From: Paenarthrobacter sp. PH39-S1
GTDB taxonomy: Bacteria; Actinomycetota; Actinomycetes; Actinomycetales; Micrococcaceae
NCBI RefSeq assembly: GCF_030063245.1
Contig: NZ_JASISR010000019.1
Span: 1-64,000 of the forward strand
Length of the DNA stretch: 64,000 bases
Direction: 5' to 3'
The notes beneath the pieces were generated by a model. It was not told where the DNA came from. It saw only the letters and a list, made by a program, of their open reading frames with translations, and did not search any database. The translations under genes were made by a program, and so were the position numbers. The stretch's first letter is position 1. The number at the start of each line of letters is the position of its first letter. Positions 1 through 8,710 of this stretch are shown one piece after another.

Positions 1-309
1 GCCTTCCCCGCAGCAGTACGCCGCATCATTTACACGACCAACGCGATCGAGTCGCTGAATTACCAGCTGCGTAAAATCATCAAGAACCGCGGGCATTTCC
101 CCAACGACACCGCGGTCGTGAAACTGCTCTGGCTGGCCATCCGCGACATCGAAGACAAACACGCCAGGCAACGAGGCAAGAAACAAAAGACCGACACGAA
201 CACGACCGGGCGGCACCTCGTTGAGGGGTCCTCCAGTCTCGGCTGGAACGCCGCCCTCGGCGCACTAGCCCTGGCCTACCCAGACCGGCTCGCCGGCCAC
301 CTGAACTAA
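1..309 (+). CDS. IS256 (mutator-type) transposase, C-terminal fragment
   Basis: The open frame runs from the first base of the window to a TAA at 307-309, about 102 codons. It carries the motif [10 protein letters not shown] (codons 11-20), typical of the C-terminal part of IS256/Mutator DDE transposases, which cut and paste the element. The 5' portion, including the first two catalytic acidic residues, is outside the window, so whether the copy is intact cannot be judged. It lies directly upstream of, and in the same direction as, the HNH gene it interrupts. Confidence 0.85.
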   Translation, partial: AFPAAVRRIIYTTNAIESLNYQLRKIIKNRGHFPNDTAVVKLLWLAIRDIEDKHARQRGKKQKTDTNTTGRHLVEGSSSLGWNAALGALALAYPDRLAGHLN

Positions 310-345
310 ACAAAAAATAAACTACTTACACAGAAAAATTGACAA
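1..345 (+). mobile_element. 3' end of an IS256-family insertion sequence
   Basis: The window opens inside an IS. It contains the transposase C-terminus, then a short AT-rich tail (about 310-345) holding a terminal-repeat-like segment, TTACACAGAAAAATTGACA at about 326-344. The next bases belong to a DUF222-HNH reading frame with no start codon, so the IS boundary is placed near 345. The left end and the target duplication lie outside the window. Family is inferred from the transposase motif; the exact end is an estimate. Confidence 0.75.
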
Positions 346-1812
346 GCTCCAGCGAGAACCCGCAACTGGCTCGACGCCCTTGAGGCCAGATTGTTGGCCA
401 GGCTCAAGGACCAGGCGCTGAACGGGATCCGCACCGGTGACACCGGCCCCACCCAGGCCCACCTGAACCTGGCGGAGTCCGTGGCCATCATGGAAGCGGC
501 GACCACACTCAAACTCTCCGAGGGCCAAACGCATAAACTCCTCGATACCTCCTGCGCCCTGGTCGACACGTTCCCGGCAACCCTGGCCCTGATGGAAACC
601 GGGGCCCTCTCCCAGCCTTGCGCCGCCGTCCTGGTCGACCAGGGCCAGGGACTTGACGCCGCGGGCAGGGACATCTTCGAGACCCGGCTGCTCGAACGAG
701 CCCCGGAACTGACCCGGGACCAGCTCAACGGCCGGGCGCACCGGCTGCGGTGCAGGCTCGACCCGGAATCCCTGAGCGTGCGCCACCGCAGGGCCCTCGC
801 CGGACGGCGGATTTACCTGTCCCCGGGACCGGACGGGATGGCGTGGCTACATGCCCTGCTCCCGGCCGAGGCCGCGTTCTCCGCCCATAACCGGATCACC
901 GCGGCCGCGGCCACCCTGCAGGGCCCCGACGAGGAACGCACCCCGGCCCAGCTGCGCGCCGATGTCCTCACCGACCTGCTCATCAACGCCGGGGTCAGCA
1001 CGCTGGGCGCTGAAACCGTCCAGCTCCCCGAACCGTGCGGGAGCGCTCCGTCCAGAGGCGCGTTCCCGCGCTACCTGATCCGGCGGCCGGCCCCGAATCC
1101 CGGCCCGATCCCGGCCACAGGTCCCCGGATCCCGGCATCCCCACCCCATTTCCACAAGGACCAGCCCCCCGCCGGACACCCGCGCCCGGGCCGCTACCTA
1201 CGCCCTGGCGCCCCCACCACGGCATCACGCAACAGCCCGCCACCGGGGACCAGCCCACCACCGGGGACCAGCCCACCACCGGGGACCGGTCCGGACCTGG
1301 GCCGGGAGAAGATTGACTACCGTAGGATCAAGGCCGAGGTATTCATCACCATCCCGGTCTGGACCGCGATGGGTAAATCCGACGAACCCGGATATATGGA
1401 GGGCTACGGACCCATCCCAGCCGAGACCGCCCGCAGGATCACCGCCGAACAACCGAGCTTCTACCGCGTCCTGACCCATCCCCACACCGGAGCCAGGCTT
1501 TCCGTGGGCCGAACAGCCTACCGGACCCCGGCCGATATACGCCGCGAAAACCGGCTCCGCCACCCCACCTGCGAATTCCCCGGCTGCCTGCGCCCGTCCC
1601 GGAACTGCGACAACGACCACATCTTCGACTGGTCCAAAAACGGTGTCTCCAGCGGCACCAACACCGGACCCAAATGCGGCCCCCACCACCTGATCAAACA
1701 CAAGACCGGATGGGCCGACACCCGCCAGCCCGACGGCTCCCTGAAATGGCTCTCACCCGGCGGCAAAATCTACACCACCCGCACCGACGACCTCGACATC
1801 GCCCCCTTCTGA
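346..1812 (+). pseudogene. DUF222/13E12-type HNH endonuclease, 5' end removed by the IS
   Basis: This frame resembles the large actinobacterial DUF222-HNH family, multi-copy putative nucleases of unproven role. The C-terminal HNH nuclease module is intact, with CEFPGC, the NDHI segment and a CGPHH motif (about 1580-1700). The frame is open back to a TGA at 340-342 inside the IS tail, and no start with a ribosome site exists at the junction. A TTG at 391 could only start a shortened protein of 473 residues. Compared with usual family members, several tens of N-terminal residues are missing. A proline-rich linker (about 1080-1300) separates the DUF222 and HNH parts and contains a short tandem repeat. 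Confidence 0.75.
1240..1286 (+). repeat. 18-bp tandem repeat in the DUF222-HNH linker
   Basis: About 2.6 copies of CCACCGGGGACCAGCCCA begin at 1240, 1258 and 1276, encoding the hexapeptide PPPGTS repeatedly. The period is a multiple of three, so copy-number change keeps the frame. It lies in the disordered linker before the HNH domain. Confidence 0.8.
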
Positions 1813-1937
1813 GAGACGGCCCCTGTCCTCACCTATCGGACGCTCTGATTGCAGCTCTGCCCGTCACCAGCCGTCCCGCCTGAATCCCGGATAGTCCGTG
1901 GTCCCTGGCCGAAGACAAACATGAAAGAATCTACGGT

Positions 1938-4586
1938 ATGGCAGACCACATCCCGGGCACAGACACGCCCGCCACGACTTCGTCCAATGTTCCCGAGAAA
2001 CCCGCATTGGAGGGGCTTGAAGCAGTCCTGAGCAAGCGCTGGCGTGAGGAGGGAACCTATAAGTTTGACCGGAACACCAGCCGGGAGCAGGTCTACTCGA
2101 TCGACACTCCCCCGCCGACGGCCTCCGGATCCCTGCATGTAGGACATATGTTCTCCTACACCCAGACCGACGTACTGGCACGTTACCAGCGGATGCGCGG
2201 CAAGAACGTCTTCTATCCGATGGGCTGGGATGACAACGGGCTACCGACCGAACGGCGTGTACAGAACTATTACGGAGTCCGCTGCGACCCGAAACTGCCC
2301 TACGAAGCCGGTTTCACGCCGCCGGCCCAGCCGGCGAAGAATGAGCGCGACTTCATCCAGATCTCGCGGCGCAACTTCATTGAACTCTGCGAGGTCCTGG
2401 CGGTGGAGGACGAGAAGGTCTTCGAGGACCTGTTCAGCACCTTGGGGCTGTCGGTCGATTGGGAACTCACCTACCGCACCATTGATGATGCCTCCCGCGC
2501 CGTGAGCCAGCGCGCGTTCCTGGCCAACCTGGCCGCCGGCGACGCGTATATGGCCGAGGCCCCCACGCTCTGGGACGTCACGTTCCGGACCGCCGTGGCG
2601 CAGGCCGAGCTGGAGGACCGCGAGCGTCCCGGCGCCTTCCACCGCGTCGCGTTCCACCGGCACGACGGCGAAAAGGTCTTCATCGAGACCACCCGCCCGG
2701 AGCTGATTCCGGCCTGCGTTGCCCTGGTGGCGCACCCGGATGACGAGCGCTACCAGCCACTCTTCGGCACCACTGTCACCTCCCCGCTGTACGGCGTCGA
2801 GGTCGAGGTCAAGGCGCATCCGCTGGCCAAGCCCGACAAGGGCTCCGGCCTGGTCATGGTCTGCACGTTCGGCGACCTGACCGACGTCACCTGGTGGCGC
2901 GAGCTGCAGCTCCCCACGCGGGCGATTGTGGGCCGTGACGGGCGCATTCTGGCCGACACTCCGGCATGGGTTAAGGGCGACGGCGTCGCTCATTACGAGG
3001 CGCTGGCCGGCAAGACCACCTTCAGCGCCAAGGAGACGGTGGTCGCCCAACTGCGCGACAGCGGCGATCTGGACGGCGAACCGAAGCCGATCACGCATAC
3101 AGTCAACTTCTATGAAAAAGGCGACAAACCACTGGAAGTCGTCACCAGCCGCCAATGGTATCTGCGCAATGGTGGCCGGGATGCGGACCGGCGTGAACGT
3201 CTGATCGGCCGGGGCAAGGAAGTCGCCTTCCACCCTGCGTTCATGCGCTCGCGCTATGAGAACTGGGTGCAGGGCCTCAACGGCGACTGGCTGGTGTCGC
3301 GGCAGCGCTTCTTCGGTGTGCCGATTCCGGTTTGGTACCCGCTCGACACCGCCGGCAATCCGGACTACGAGCAGCCGATCCTGCCCACGGACCAGGCGCT
3401 GCCCGTCGATCCGGCTGCCGAACCGGCCCCCGGTTATGAGGAGGCACAGCGCGATCAGCCCGGCGGATTCACCGGGGATGCCGATGTCTTGGACACCTGG
3501 GCCACGTCCTCGCTGACCCCGCAGATTGTGGGCGGCTGGAGCCGGGACGAGGACCTCTTCGCGAAAGTCTTTCCCTTCGACCTTCGCCCGCAGGGCCACG
3601 ACATCATCCGGACCTGGTTGTTCTCCAGCGTGGTCCGGGCCGATGCCCTGCAGGGGGTTGCAGCGTGGAAGCACGCCGCCATTTCGGGCTGGATCCTGGA
3701 CCCGGACCGCAAGAAGATGTCCAAGTCCAAGGGCAACGTGGTGGTTCCCACCGATGTTCTCAAGGACTTCGGCTCGGACGCGGTACGTTATTGGGCGGCT
3801 TCGGCCAAACTCGGCGCGGACACCGCCTACGAAATCGGACAGATGAAGATCGGTCGCCGGCTGGCGATAAAGCTGCTCAACGCCTCGAAGTTTGTGCTGA
3901 ATCTGGGTGCCACCGAGGCCTCGGTACTCACCGGGACATGGGCGGCCGGTGACCATCCAGTGTCCAATCCGTTGGATGCTGCGCTGCTCGCTCAGCTGGC
4001 CGACGTCGTCGACCAGGCAACGTCGGCGTTCGAGACCTACGACTACGCCCGGGCGCTGCAGCTGACCGAAACGTTCTTCTGGTCATTCACCGACGATTAT
4101 GTGGAACTCATCAAGGACCGTGCCTACGGTGCTGCCGGTGACGTGGAGCAGGCATCCGTGCTCGCGGCCCTCGCCACCACCTTGGAAGCACTACTGCGGC
4201 TGTTTGCCCCGTTCATCCCGTTTGCAACCGACGAGGTCTGGTCCTGGTGGCGCAAAGGGTCTGTGCACCGTGCACCGTGGCCGGCAGCCTACCGGCCCGC
4301 AACCGGCGCTGCGGGCGAGAGTGCCGGTGACATCACTATGCTGGCCACCGTCGGTGCGGCCCTCAGTGGGATCCGCAAGGCCAAGTCCGAGGCCAAGGTT
4401 AAGCAGCGCACAGAAGTCCTCAGCGCGACCATCGGCGCGCCGGCCGGTGCGCTGGCCCGACTGCAGGCAGGGATCGGCGACTTGAAGGCCGCCGGCAACG
4501 TCCGCGAACTCACGCTGATTGAGGGCGCCGAACTGTCCGTCGACGCCGTGGTCCTCGCACCGGCCGAAGAGCCCGCCCAGGCTTAG
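1938..4586 (+). CDS. valS: valine--tRNA ligase
   Basis: This 882-residue class I aminoacyl-tRNA synthetase attaches valine to tRNA-Val in the cytoplasm. The class I signatures are clear: HVGH at residues 67-70 after PPPTASGSL, and KMSKS at 593-597. An editing (CP1) domain lies between them and an anticodon-binding domain follows. The size fits the shorter valyl enzyme of actinobacteria. The ATG at 1938 is the first start giving a normal N-terminus; its ribosome site is weak. A long hairpin (4591-4656) follows the stop and separates it from the convergent DsbA-like gene. I see no T-box in the 125 bp leader. Confidence 0.95.
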   Translation: MADHIPGTDTPATTSSNVPEKPALEGLEAVLSKRWREEGTYKFDRNTSREQVYSIDTPPPTASGSLHVGHMFSYTQTDVLARYQRMRGKNVFYPMGWDDNGLPTERRVQNYYGVRCDPKLPYEAGFTPPAQPAKNERDFIQISRRNFIELCEVLAVEDEKVFEDLFSTLGLSVDWELTYRTIDDASRAVSQRAFLANLAAGDAYMAEAPTLWDVTFRTAVAQAELEDRERPGAFHRVAFHRHDGEKVFIETTRPELIPACVALVAHPDDERYQPLFGTTVTSPLYGVEVEVKAHPLAKPDKGSGLVMVCTFGDLTDVTWWRELQLPTRAIVGRDGRILADTPAWVKGDGVAHYEALAGKTTFSAKETVVAQLRDSGDLDGEPKPITHTVNFYEKGDKPLEVVTSRQWYLRNGGRDADRRERLIGRGKEVAFHPAFMRSRYENWVQGLNGDWLVSRQRFFGVPIPVWYPLDTAGNPDYEQPILPTDQALPVDPAAEPAPGYEEAQRDQPGGFTGDADVLDTWATSSLTPQIVGGWSRDEDLFAKVFPFDLRPQGHDIIRTWLFSSVVRADALQGVAAWKHAAISGWILDPDRKKMSKSKGNVVVPTDVLKDFGSDAVRYWAASAKLGADTAYEIGQMKIGRRLAIKLLNASKFVLNLGATEASVLTGTWAAGDHPVSNPLDAALLAQLADVVDQATSAFETYDYARALQLTETFFWSFTDDYVELIKDRAYGAAGDVEQASVLAALATTLEALLRLFAPFIPFATDEVWSWWRKGSVHRAPWPAAYRPATGAAGESAGDITMLATVGAALSGIRKAKSEAKVKQRTEVLSATIGAPAGALARLQAGIGDLKAAGNVRELTLIEGAELSVDAVVLAPAEEPAQA

Positions 4587-4590
4587 CCCA

Positions 4591-4656
4591 CGCATCGACT
4601 AGGCAGTAGATGTCGTTCTCAGGCTCGAGAAGGACATCTACTGCGCGGTCGATGCG
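4591..4656. terminator. long imperfect hairpin between convergent valS and DsbA-like gene
   Basis: Two 30-nt arms (4591-4620 and 4627-4656) pair with only four mismatches around a 6-nt loop AGGCTC. The inner core is CAGTAGATGTC / GACATCTACTG. It starts four bases after the valS stop and sits between two converging genes, so it can act as a terminator in either direction, although neither side has a U tract. Its length is far beyond an ordinary terminator stem. Similar long hairpins occur at 16643-16707 and 46173-46250. Confidence 0.6.
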
Positions 4657-4676
4657 GTTTATGGGGCTAAACGGGC

Positions 4677-5312
4677 CTAACCGAACTGCGGGCTCTCCGT
4701 CCGGGTGCGCTTGATTTCAAAGAAGTATGGGAAGCCGGCCAGGGTGACCGTGGCATCCCAAAGACGCCCGGCATCCTCGCCACGCGGTATGCGGGTGATG
4801 ACGGGGCCGAAGAATGCCGTCCGGTTGAAGGAAACAACCGGCGTTCCGACGTCCTGCCCGACCAGGTTGATCCCTGCTTCGTGGCTGGCACGCAGTTGCG
4901 CGTCGTAGCTGTCCTTCGAGGCATAACCGGCCAGGTCGGCCGGTAACCCTACCTCGGCAAGGGACTTGGAAATGACCTGATCCAGATCCTCAATGCCTTC
5001 GTGATGGATCAGCGTGCCCATGGCGTCGTAGAGCGGTTTGACCACCTGGTCGCCGTGGAGCTCTTGGGCGGCGATGACGACCCGGACCGGTCCCCACGCA
5101 TTCTTCAGGAAATTCCGGTAGTCCTCCGAAAGCCCGTCGCGCCCATCGTTGAGGACGGCAAGGCTCATCACGTGCCACCGCGTGCTGATCCGCCGAACCT
5201 TCTCCACTTCGCCGATCCAGCGCGAGGTGGCCCAAGCGAACGGACCCATGGGATCAAACCAGAAATCAGCTGTATCGGTTCCGGGGTTGGCAGTACTGGC
5301 AGCTTCGGTCAC
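4677..5312 (-). CDS. DsbA-family protein related to mycothiol-dependent nitroreductase Rv2466c, lacking the redox cysteines
   Basis: This 211-residue thioredoxin-fold protein matches the mycobacterial Rv2466c family along its length, with FWFDP near residue 17, HVMSLAVLN, VGQDVGTPVV and the C-terminal RTRTESPQF. In Rv2466c the active site is a CxxC motif; here the corresponding segment reads GPFA (residues 23-26). I find no cysteine anywhere in the protein, so thiol chemistry of the usual type is not possible. The start is a GTG with a GAGGAG ribosome site. Gene length and frame are intact. It may bind a ligand, act structurally, or use a non-thiol chemistry; function is unknown. Confidence 0.8.
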   Translation of the reverse strand: MTEAASTANPGTDTADFWFDPMGPFAWATSRWIGEVEKVRRISTRWHVMSLAVLNDGRDGLSEDYRNFLKNAWGPVRVVIAAQELHGDQVVKPLYDAMGTLIHHEGIEDLDQVISKSLAEVGLPADLAGYASKDSYDAQLRASHEAGINLVGQDVGTPVVSFNRTAFFGPVITRIPRGEDAGRLWDATVTLAGFPYFFEIKRTRTESPQFG

Positions 5313-5532
5313 AATTATCTCCTCGTCGGATGGTGGCGGGCAGGCAAACGCTTGTATCCCACCCGATTAAGAACAACCTTTCAGGACAACGTATTCCGGC
5401 GTGCCACGATTCCCCGTGCGGCGGGCCGGCTGTCATTTTCCGAAGGCGACCGCGCGGAATGCCCAAAGTCCGTCTGTCCCAAAGTCGTCTGTACTGATGC
5501 GAAGCGCGGGGCCAAAAAAAATCGAGACCGGA

Positions 5533-6822
5533 TCAGGCGGATTTATTGCGGCGCTTGGCCACCACATCGTGCGGAATCAGCGTAGGCTCGGCCGACTTGT
5601 TGACCACCTCGGCGGTGATGACCACACTGGCAATGTCATCCCGGCCGGGCAGGTCAAACATCACCGGCTGCAGCACTTCTTCCATAATGGCCCGCAGCCC
5701 GCGGGCTCCGGTTCCGCGTTCCAACGCCTGGTCGGCAATGGAATCCAGTGCGTCGTTTTCAAAGACCAACTCCACGCCGTCGAGCATAAACATCTTCTGG
5801 TACTGCTTGACCAGGGCATTCTTGGGTTCGGAAAGGATCTGGATCAGGGCCGGCCGGTCCAGATGCGAGACCGTGGTGATCACCGGAAGGCGGCCGATGA
5901 ATTCGGGGATGAGCCCGAACTTGAGCAAATCTTCCGGCATCACGTCGCCATAGCTGGCTTCCTCGCGCTTAAGCGCACTCAGCGGGGCGCCGAAGCCGAT
6001 CCCCTTCTTGCCAGCCCGCGAGCCGATGATTTCCTCCAGCCCCGCGAAGGCCCCAGCCACGATGAACAGCACGTTGGTGGTATCGATCTGGATGAATTCC
6101 TGGTGCGGGTGCTTGCGGCCGCCCTGCGGCGGGACCGAGGCAACGGTTCCCTCGAGGATTTTCAGCAGTGCCTGCTGAACTCCTTCACCGGAGACATCCC
6201 GGGTGATGGACGGGTTTTCGCTCTTGCGTGAAATCTTGTCGATCTCATCGATATAGATGATGCCCTGCTCAGCCTTTTTGACATCGTAGTCGGCGGCCTG
6301 GATGAGCTTGAGCAGGATGTTTTCGACGTCCTCGCCGACGTAGCCGGCTTCCGTCAGCGCGGTGGCATCGGCGACGGCGAACGGCACGTTGAGCCGACGG
6401 GCCAGGGTCTGCGCGAGATAGGTTTTACCGCAGCCAGTCGGTCCGATCAGCAGGATATTGGATTTGGAGAGTTCGACGTCTTCGTGGGCGCCCCCCTCGG
6501 CCAGGGCATTGCCCTTGGAACTATGACCGGCTTGGATCCGCTTGTAATGGTTGTAGACCGCCACTGCCAGCGAACGCTTGGCGGGCTCCTGCCCAATGAC
6601 GTATTCCTGCAGGAAGGCAAAGATTTCACGTGGCTTGGGCAGTTCAAAACTGCCCAGATCCGCCACCTCGGCCAGTTCCTCTTCGATGATTTCGTTGCAG
6701 AGTTCAATGCATTCATCGCAGATATAGACGCCCGGGCCGGCGATGAGCTTCCGGACCTGCTTCTGGCTCTTGCCACAAAAAGAACACTTCAGTAGATCAG
6801 TGCTCTCGCCCAATCGAGCCAT
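5533..6822 (-). CDS. clpX: ATP-dependent Clp protease ATP-binding subunit ClpX
   Basis: This 429-residue AAA+ unfoldase recognises substrates and feeds them to ClpP. The N-terminal zinc-binding domain has cysteines 13, 16, 35 and 38. Walker A is GPTGCGKT (127-134) and Walker B lies in [10 protein letters not shown]. The ATG at 6822 is chosen because it gives the canonical MARLGEST start and has AAAGGG upstream; an upstream in-frame start would add 24 unconserved residues. It follows clpP2 and clpP1 in the same direction, the common actinobacterial arrangement, and the whole block probably acts as one protein-quality-control unit. Confidence 0.96.
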   Translation of the reverse strand: MARLGESTDLLKCSFCGKSQKQVRKLIAGPGVYICDECIELCNEIIEEELAEVADLGSFELPKPREIFAFLQEYVIGQEPAKRSLAVAVYNHYKRIQAGHSSKGNALAEGGAHEDVELSKSNILLIGPTGCGKTYLAQTLARRLNVPFAVADATALTEAGYVGEDVENILLKLIQAADYDVKKAEQGIIYIDEIDKISRKSENPSITRDVSGEGVQQALLKILEGTVASVPPQGGRKHPHQEFIQIDTTNVLFIVAGAFAGLEEIIGSRAGKKGIGFGAPLSALKREEASYGDVMPEDLLKFGLIPEFIGRLPVITTVSHLDRPALIQILSEPKNALVKQYQKMFMLDGVELVFENDALDSIADQALERGTGARGLRAIMEEVLQPVMFDLPGRDDIASVVITAEVVNKSAEPTLIPHDVVAKRRNKSA

Positions 6823-7008
6823 CTGTGTTTCCCTTTCGTGTCTGGCACAAATACGCTTCCGGCCCGTCGCCGGACCTGCAGCCGGTGCGGTCAATCAAGC
6901 TCCCCACCATGCCTCCACTCTAAGCCACAAAGCCCGTCATGGCCGGAAACCAAACGCCGGGGCGGCGCACTTTTTGTCCGCTGCCCCGGCGCGCGGGATG
7001 TCCCGCCG

Positions 7009-7680
7009 CTATTTGGTGATGGCCTGCGGTTTGATCTTCCGCGGTGCCAGCACCTCGTCGATCAGACCGTATTCCTTGGCTTCCGCCGCGGTGAGGATCT
7101 TATCCCGCTCGATGTCGTTGTTGACCTGCGCCGGCGTCCTGCCGGAGTGATGGGCCAGCGTCTCTTCGAGCCAGGTCCGCATGCGCATAACCTCATTGGC
7201 CTGGATTTCAATGTCCGAGGCCTGGCCGCCGTCGCCGCCGGACAGCGCCGGCTGGTGGATCAGAACGCGGGCGTTGGGCAGCGCCAGGCGCTTGCCGGGG
7301 GCACCGGCAGCCAGCAGGACCGCTGCGGCGCTTGCCGCCTGGCCCAGGCACACGGTCTGGATCTCCGGACGAACAAACTGCATGGTGTCATAAATGGCGG
7401 TCATGGCTGTGAACGATCCGCCCGGCGAATTGATGTACAGCGTGATGTCGCGGTCCGGATCGGTTGACTCCAGCACCAGCAGCTGCGCCATCACATCGTC
7501 CGCCGACGCATCATCGACCTGCACGCCGAGGAAGATGATGCGGTCTTCAAACAGTTTGGTGTACGGATCCTGGCGCTTGAAACCGTAGGGCGTGCGCTCT
7601 TCAAACTGCGGCAGCACGTACCGGTCGGTGGGCATATTGGCGGCGAAGCCACCCGCTGACGCTCCGAAATTGTAGGTCAT
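7009..7680 (-). CDS. clpP2: ATP-dependent Clp protease proteolytic subunit (ClpP2-type)
   Basis: This 223-residue serine peptidase subunit has catalytic Ser117 (in GQAASAAA), His142 (LIHQPA) and Asp193. It has an N-terminal extension relative to its partner. In actinobacteria ClpP1 and ClpP2 form a mixed two-ring barrel that works with ClpX or ClpC. The ATG at 7680 has AGGAG 10 bases upstream. It lies between clpP1 and clpX, all on the minus strand, and is probably co-transcribed with clpP1 (52 bp between clpP1 and the clpP2 start). Confidence 0.95.
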   Translation of the reverse strand: MTYNFGASAGGFAANMPTDRYVLPQFEERTPYGFKRQDPYTKLFEDRIIFLGVQVDDASADDVMAQLLVLESTDPDRDITLYINSPGGSFTAMTAIYDTMQFVRPEIQTVCLGQAASAAAVLLAAGAPGKRLALPNARVLIHQPALSGGDGGQASDIEIQANEVMRMRTWLEETLAHHSGRTPAQVNNDIERDKILTAAEAKEYGLIDEVLAPRKIKPQAITK

Positions 7681-7732
7681 GATTCTCTAAGCTCCTGAAG
7701 TAAGTGGGGACGGCGTTGGACGGTGGGTTGGG

Positions 7733-8356
7733 CTATTCCTGTGCGGTACCGCCACCACCGGAGACGCTTCCCGCATGAGCTGCGATCTTGTCGAAGAAGC
7801 CGTATTCCAGCGCTTCCTCCGCCGTGAACCACTTGTCGCGGTCGTTGTCCTTGAGGATTTTGTCCACTGTCTGACCGGTCTGCTCGGCGGTCAGCTCCGA
7901 CATGACCTTCTTCATGTGCAGAATCAGCTCCGCCTGGATCTTGATGTCCGACGCGGTGCCGCCGATGCCGCCGGAGGGCTGGTGCATCAGGATCCGCGCA
8001 TGCGGAGTCGCATAACGCTTGCCCTTGGTGCCCGAGGAGAGGAGGAACTGGCCCATCGAAGCGGCCAGACCGGTCGCCACAGTGACCACATCATTGGGAA
8101 TGAATTTCATCGTGTCGTAAATCGCCATGCCCGCGGTCACCGAGCCGCCAGGCGAGTTGATGTACAGGAAGATGTCCTTGTCCGGATCCTCCGCCGAGAG
8201 CAGCAGCAGCTGGGAGCAGATCACATTCGCGTTGTCATCGCGGACCTCGGAGCCCAGCCAGATGATCCGCTCCTTGAGCAGACGGTTGAAGATGTAGTCG
8301 TCGCGGCCGGCGGGGTCCGCAGTAGCCATCGTCGGGGCTGTGGTTTGCTGTGCCAT
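7733..8356 (-). CDS. clpP1: ATP-dependent Clp protease proteolytic subunit (ClpP1-type)
   Basis: This 207-residue ClpP has Ser100 (GLAASMGQ), His125 (LMHQPSGG) and Asp174. The MAQQTT start at 8356 is chosen because the family homology begins just after it and GAGAGG lies about 12 bases upstream; the frame stays open much further upstream but that part is not ClpP-like. It is first in the clpP1-clpP2 pair. A candidate ClgR operator lies about 155 bp upstream (8512-8522), consistent with the ClgR control of clp genes known in Corynebacterium and Streptomyces. Confidence 0.95.
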   Translation of the reverse strand: MAQQTTAPTMATADPAGRDDYIFNRLLKERIIWLGSEVRDDNANVICSQLLLLSAEDPDKDIFLYINSPGGSVTAGMAIYDTMKFIPNDVVTVATGLAASMGQFLLSSGTKGKRYATPHARILMHQPSGGIGGTASDIKIQAELILHMKKVMSELTAEQTGQTVDKILKDNDRDKWFTAEEALEYGFFDKIAAHAGSVSGGGGTAQE

Positions 8357-8507
8357 GGTGAAATTGCCTCTCGCTCGTGACTGCGTGCCGGTTCCACAAC
8401 TACGGAAACGAGGCACTGTCATCACTGTTATCGCTGAACGTCTCTGCTGAACATCTCTTCTTGGACAGTAGCCGTTTCGACCGACATTTTGTTTCGTGAA
8501 ACCGTAC

Positions 8508-8525
8508 TGTTCGCTGACGGCGCAT
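8508..8525 (-). promoter_or_regulatory. ClgR-like operator upstream of clpP1P2
   Basis: CGCTGACGGCG at 8512-8522 fits the published ClgR core CGCYNANRGCG exactly, and the four bases before it fit the WNNW flank; the other flank fits poorly. ClgR activates clpP1P2 in related actinobacteria. The site lies about 155 bp upstream of the clpP1 start. No clgR gene is in the window, so this is a motif-based call. Confidence 0.5.
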
Positions 8526-8678
8526 CGTGGCCGGCAGGGCGGACGACGCCGCCGCACACCGGCTTAAAGCGCGGCGCCGCCGGTCCCCATAGGAACCAGC
8601 GGCGGCCGTCTTTGCTGCCATGCAGTTTCGGCTATGATTCGGCTCCCACGCCGACGGCCCGGATCAGCCGTAGTTCAA

Positions 8679-8698
8679 AGCGGCGGAATCACGCCGCT
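8679..8698 (-). terminator. hairpin after tig
   Basis: AGCGGCG (8679-8685) pairs with CGCCGCT (8692-8698) across a 6-nt loop, 12 bp after the tig stop on the minus strand. There is no U tract beyond a short TTT, so termination strength is uncertain. Confidence 0.45.
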
Positions 8699-8710
8699 GG
8701 TGGCAGGGCG

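Larger units (their letters stand above)
8357..8710. other. clpP1 upstream region and tig 3' region (no gene)
   Basis: This 354-bp spacer separates clpP1 from the tig stop. It holds a ClgR-like operator (8512-8522), and near the tig end a GC-rich hairpin (8679-8698). I see no convincing small ORF on either strand; the clpP1 frame is open through part of it but shows no conserved protein and no better start. Confidence 0.6.

Noticed and set aside
391-1812. Part of a defence system (HNH nuclease)
   Set aside because: DUF222-HNH genes are common multi-copy genes in these genomes, this one is 5'-truncated, and no partner defence genes are nearby.
1813-1937. T-box or other riboswitch before valS
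   Set aside because: The leader is only 125 bp and lacks a T-box motif or terminator/antiterminator pair that I can recognise.
2241-3956. 571-codon minus-strand open frame inside valS
   Set aside because: Antisense shadow of a well-conserved gene; no ribosome site or known domain.
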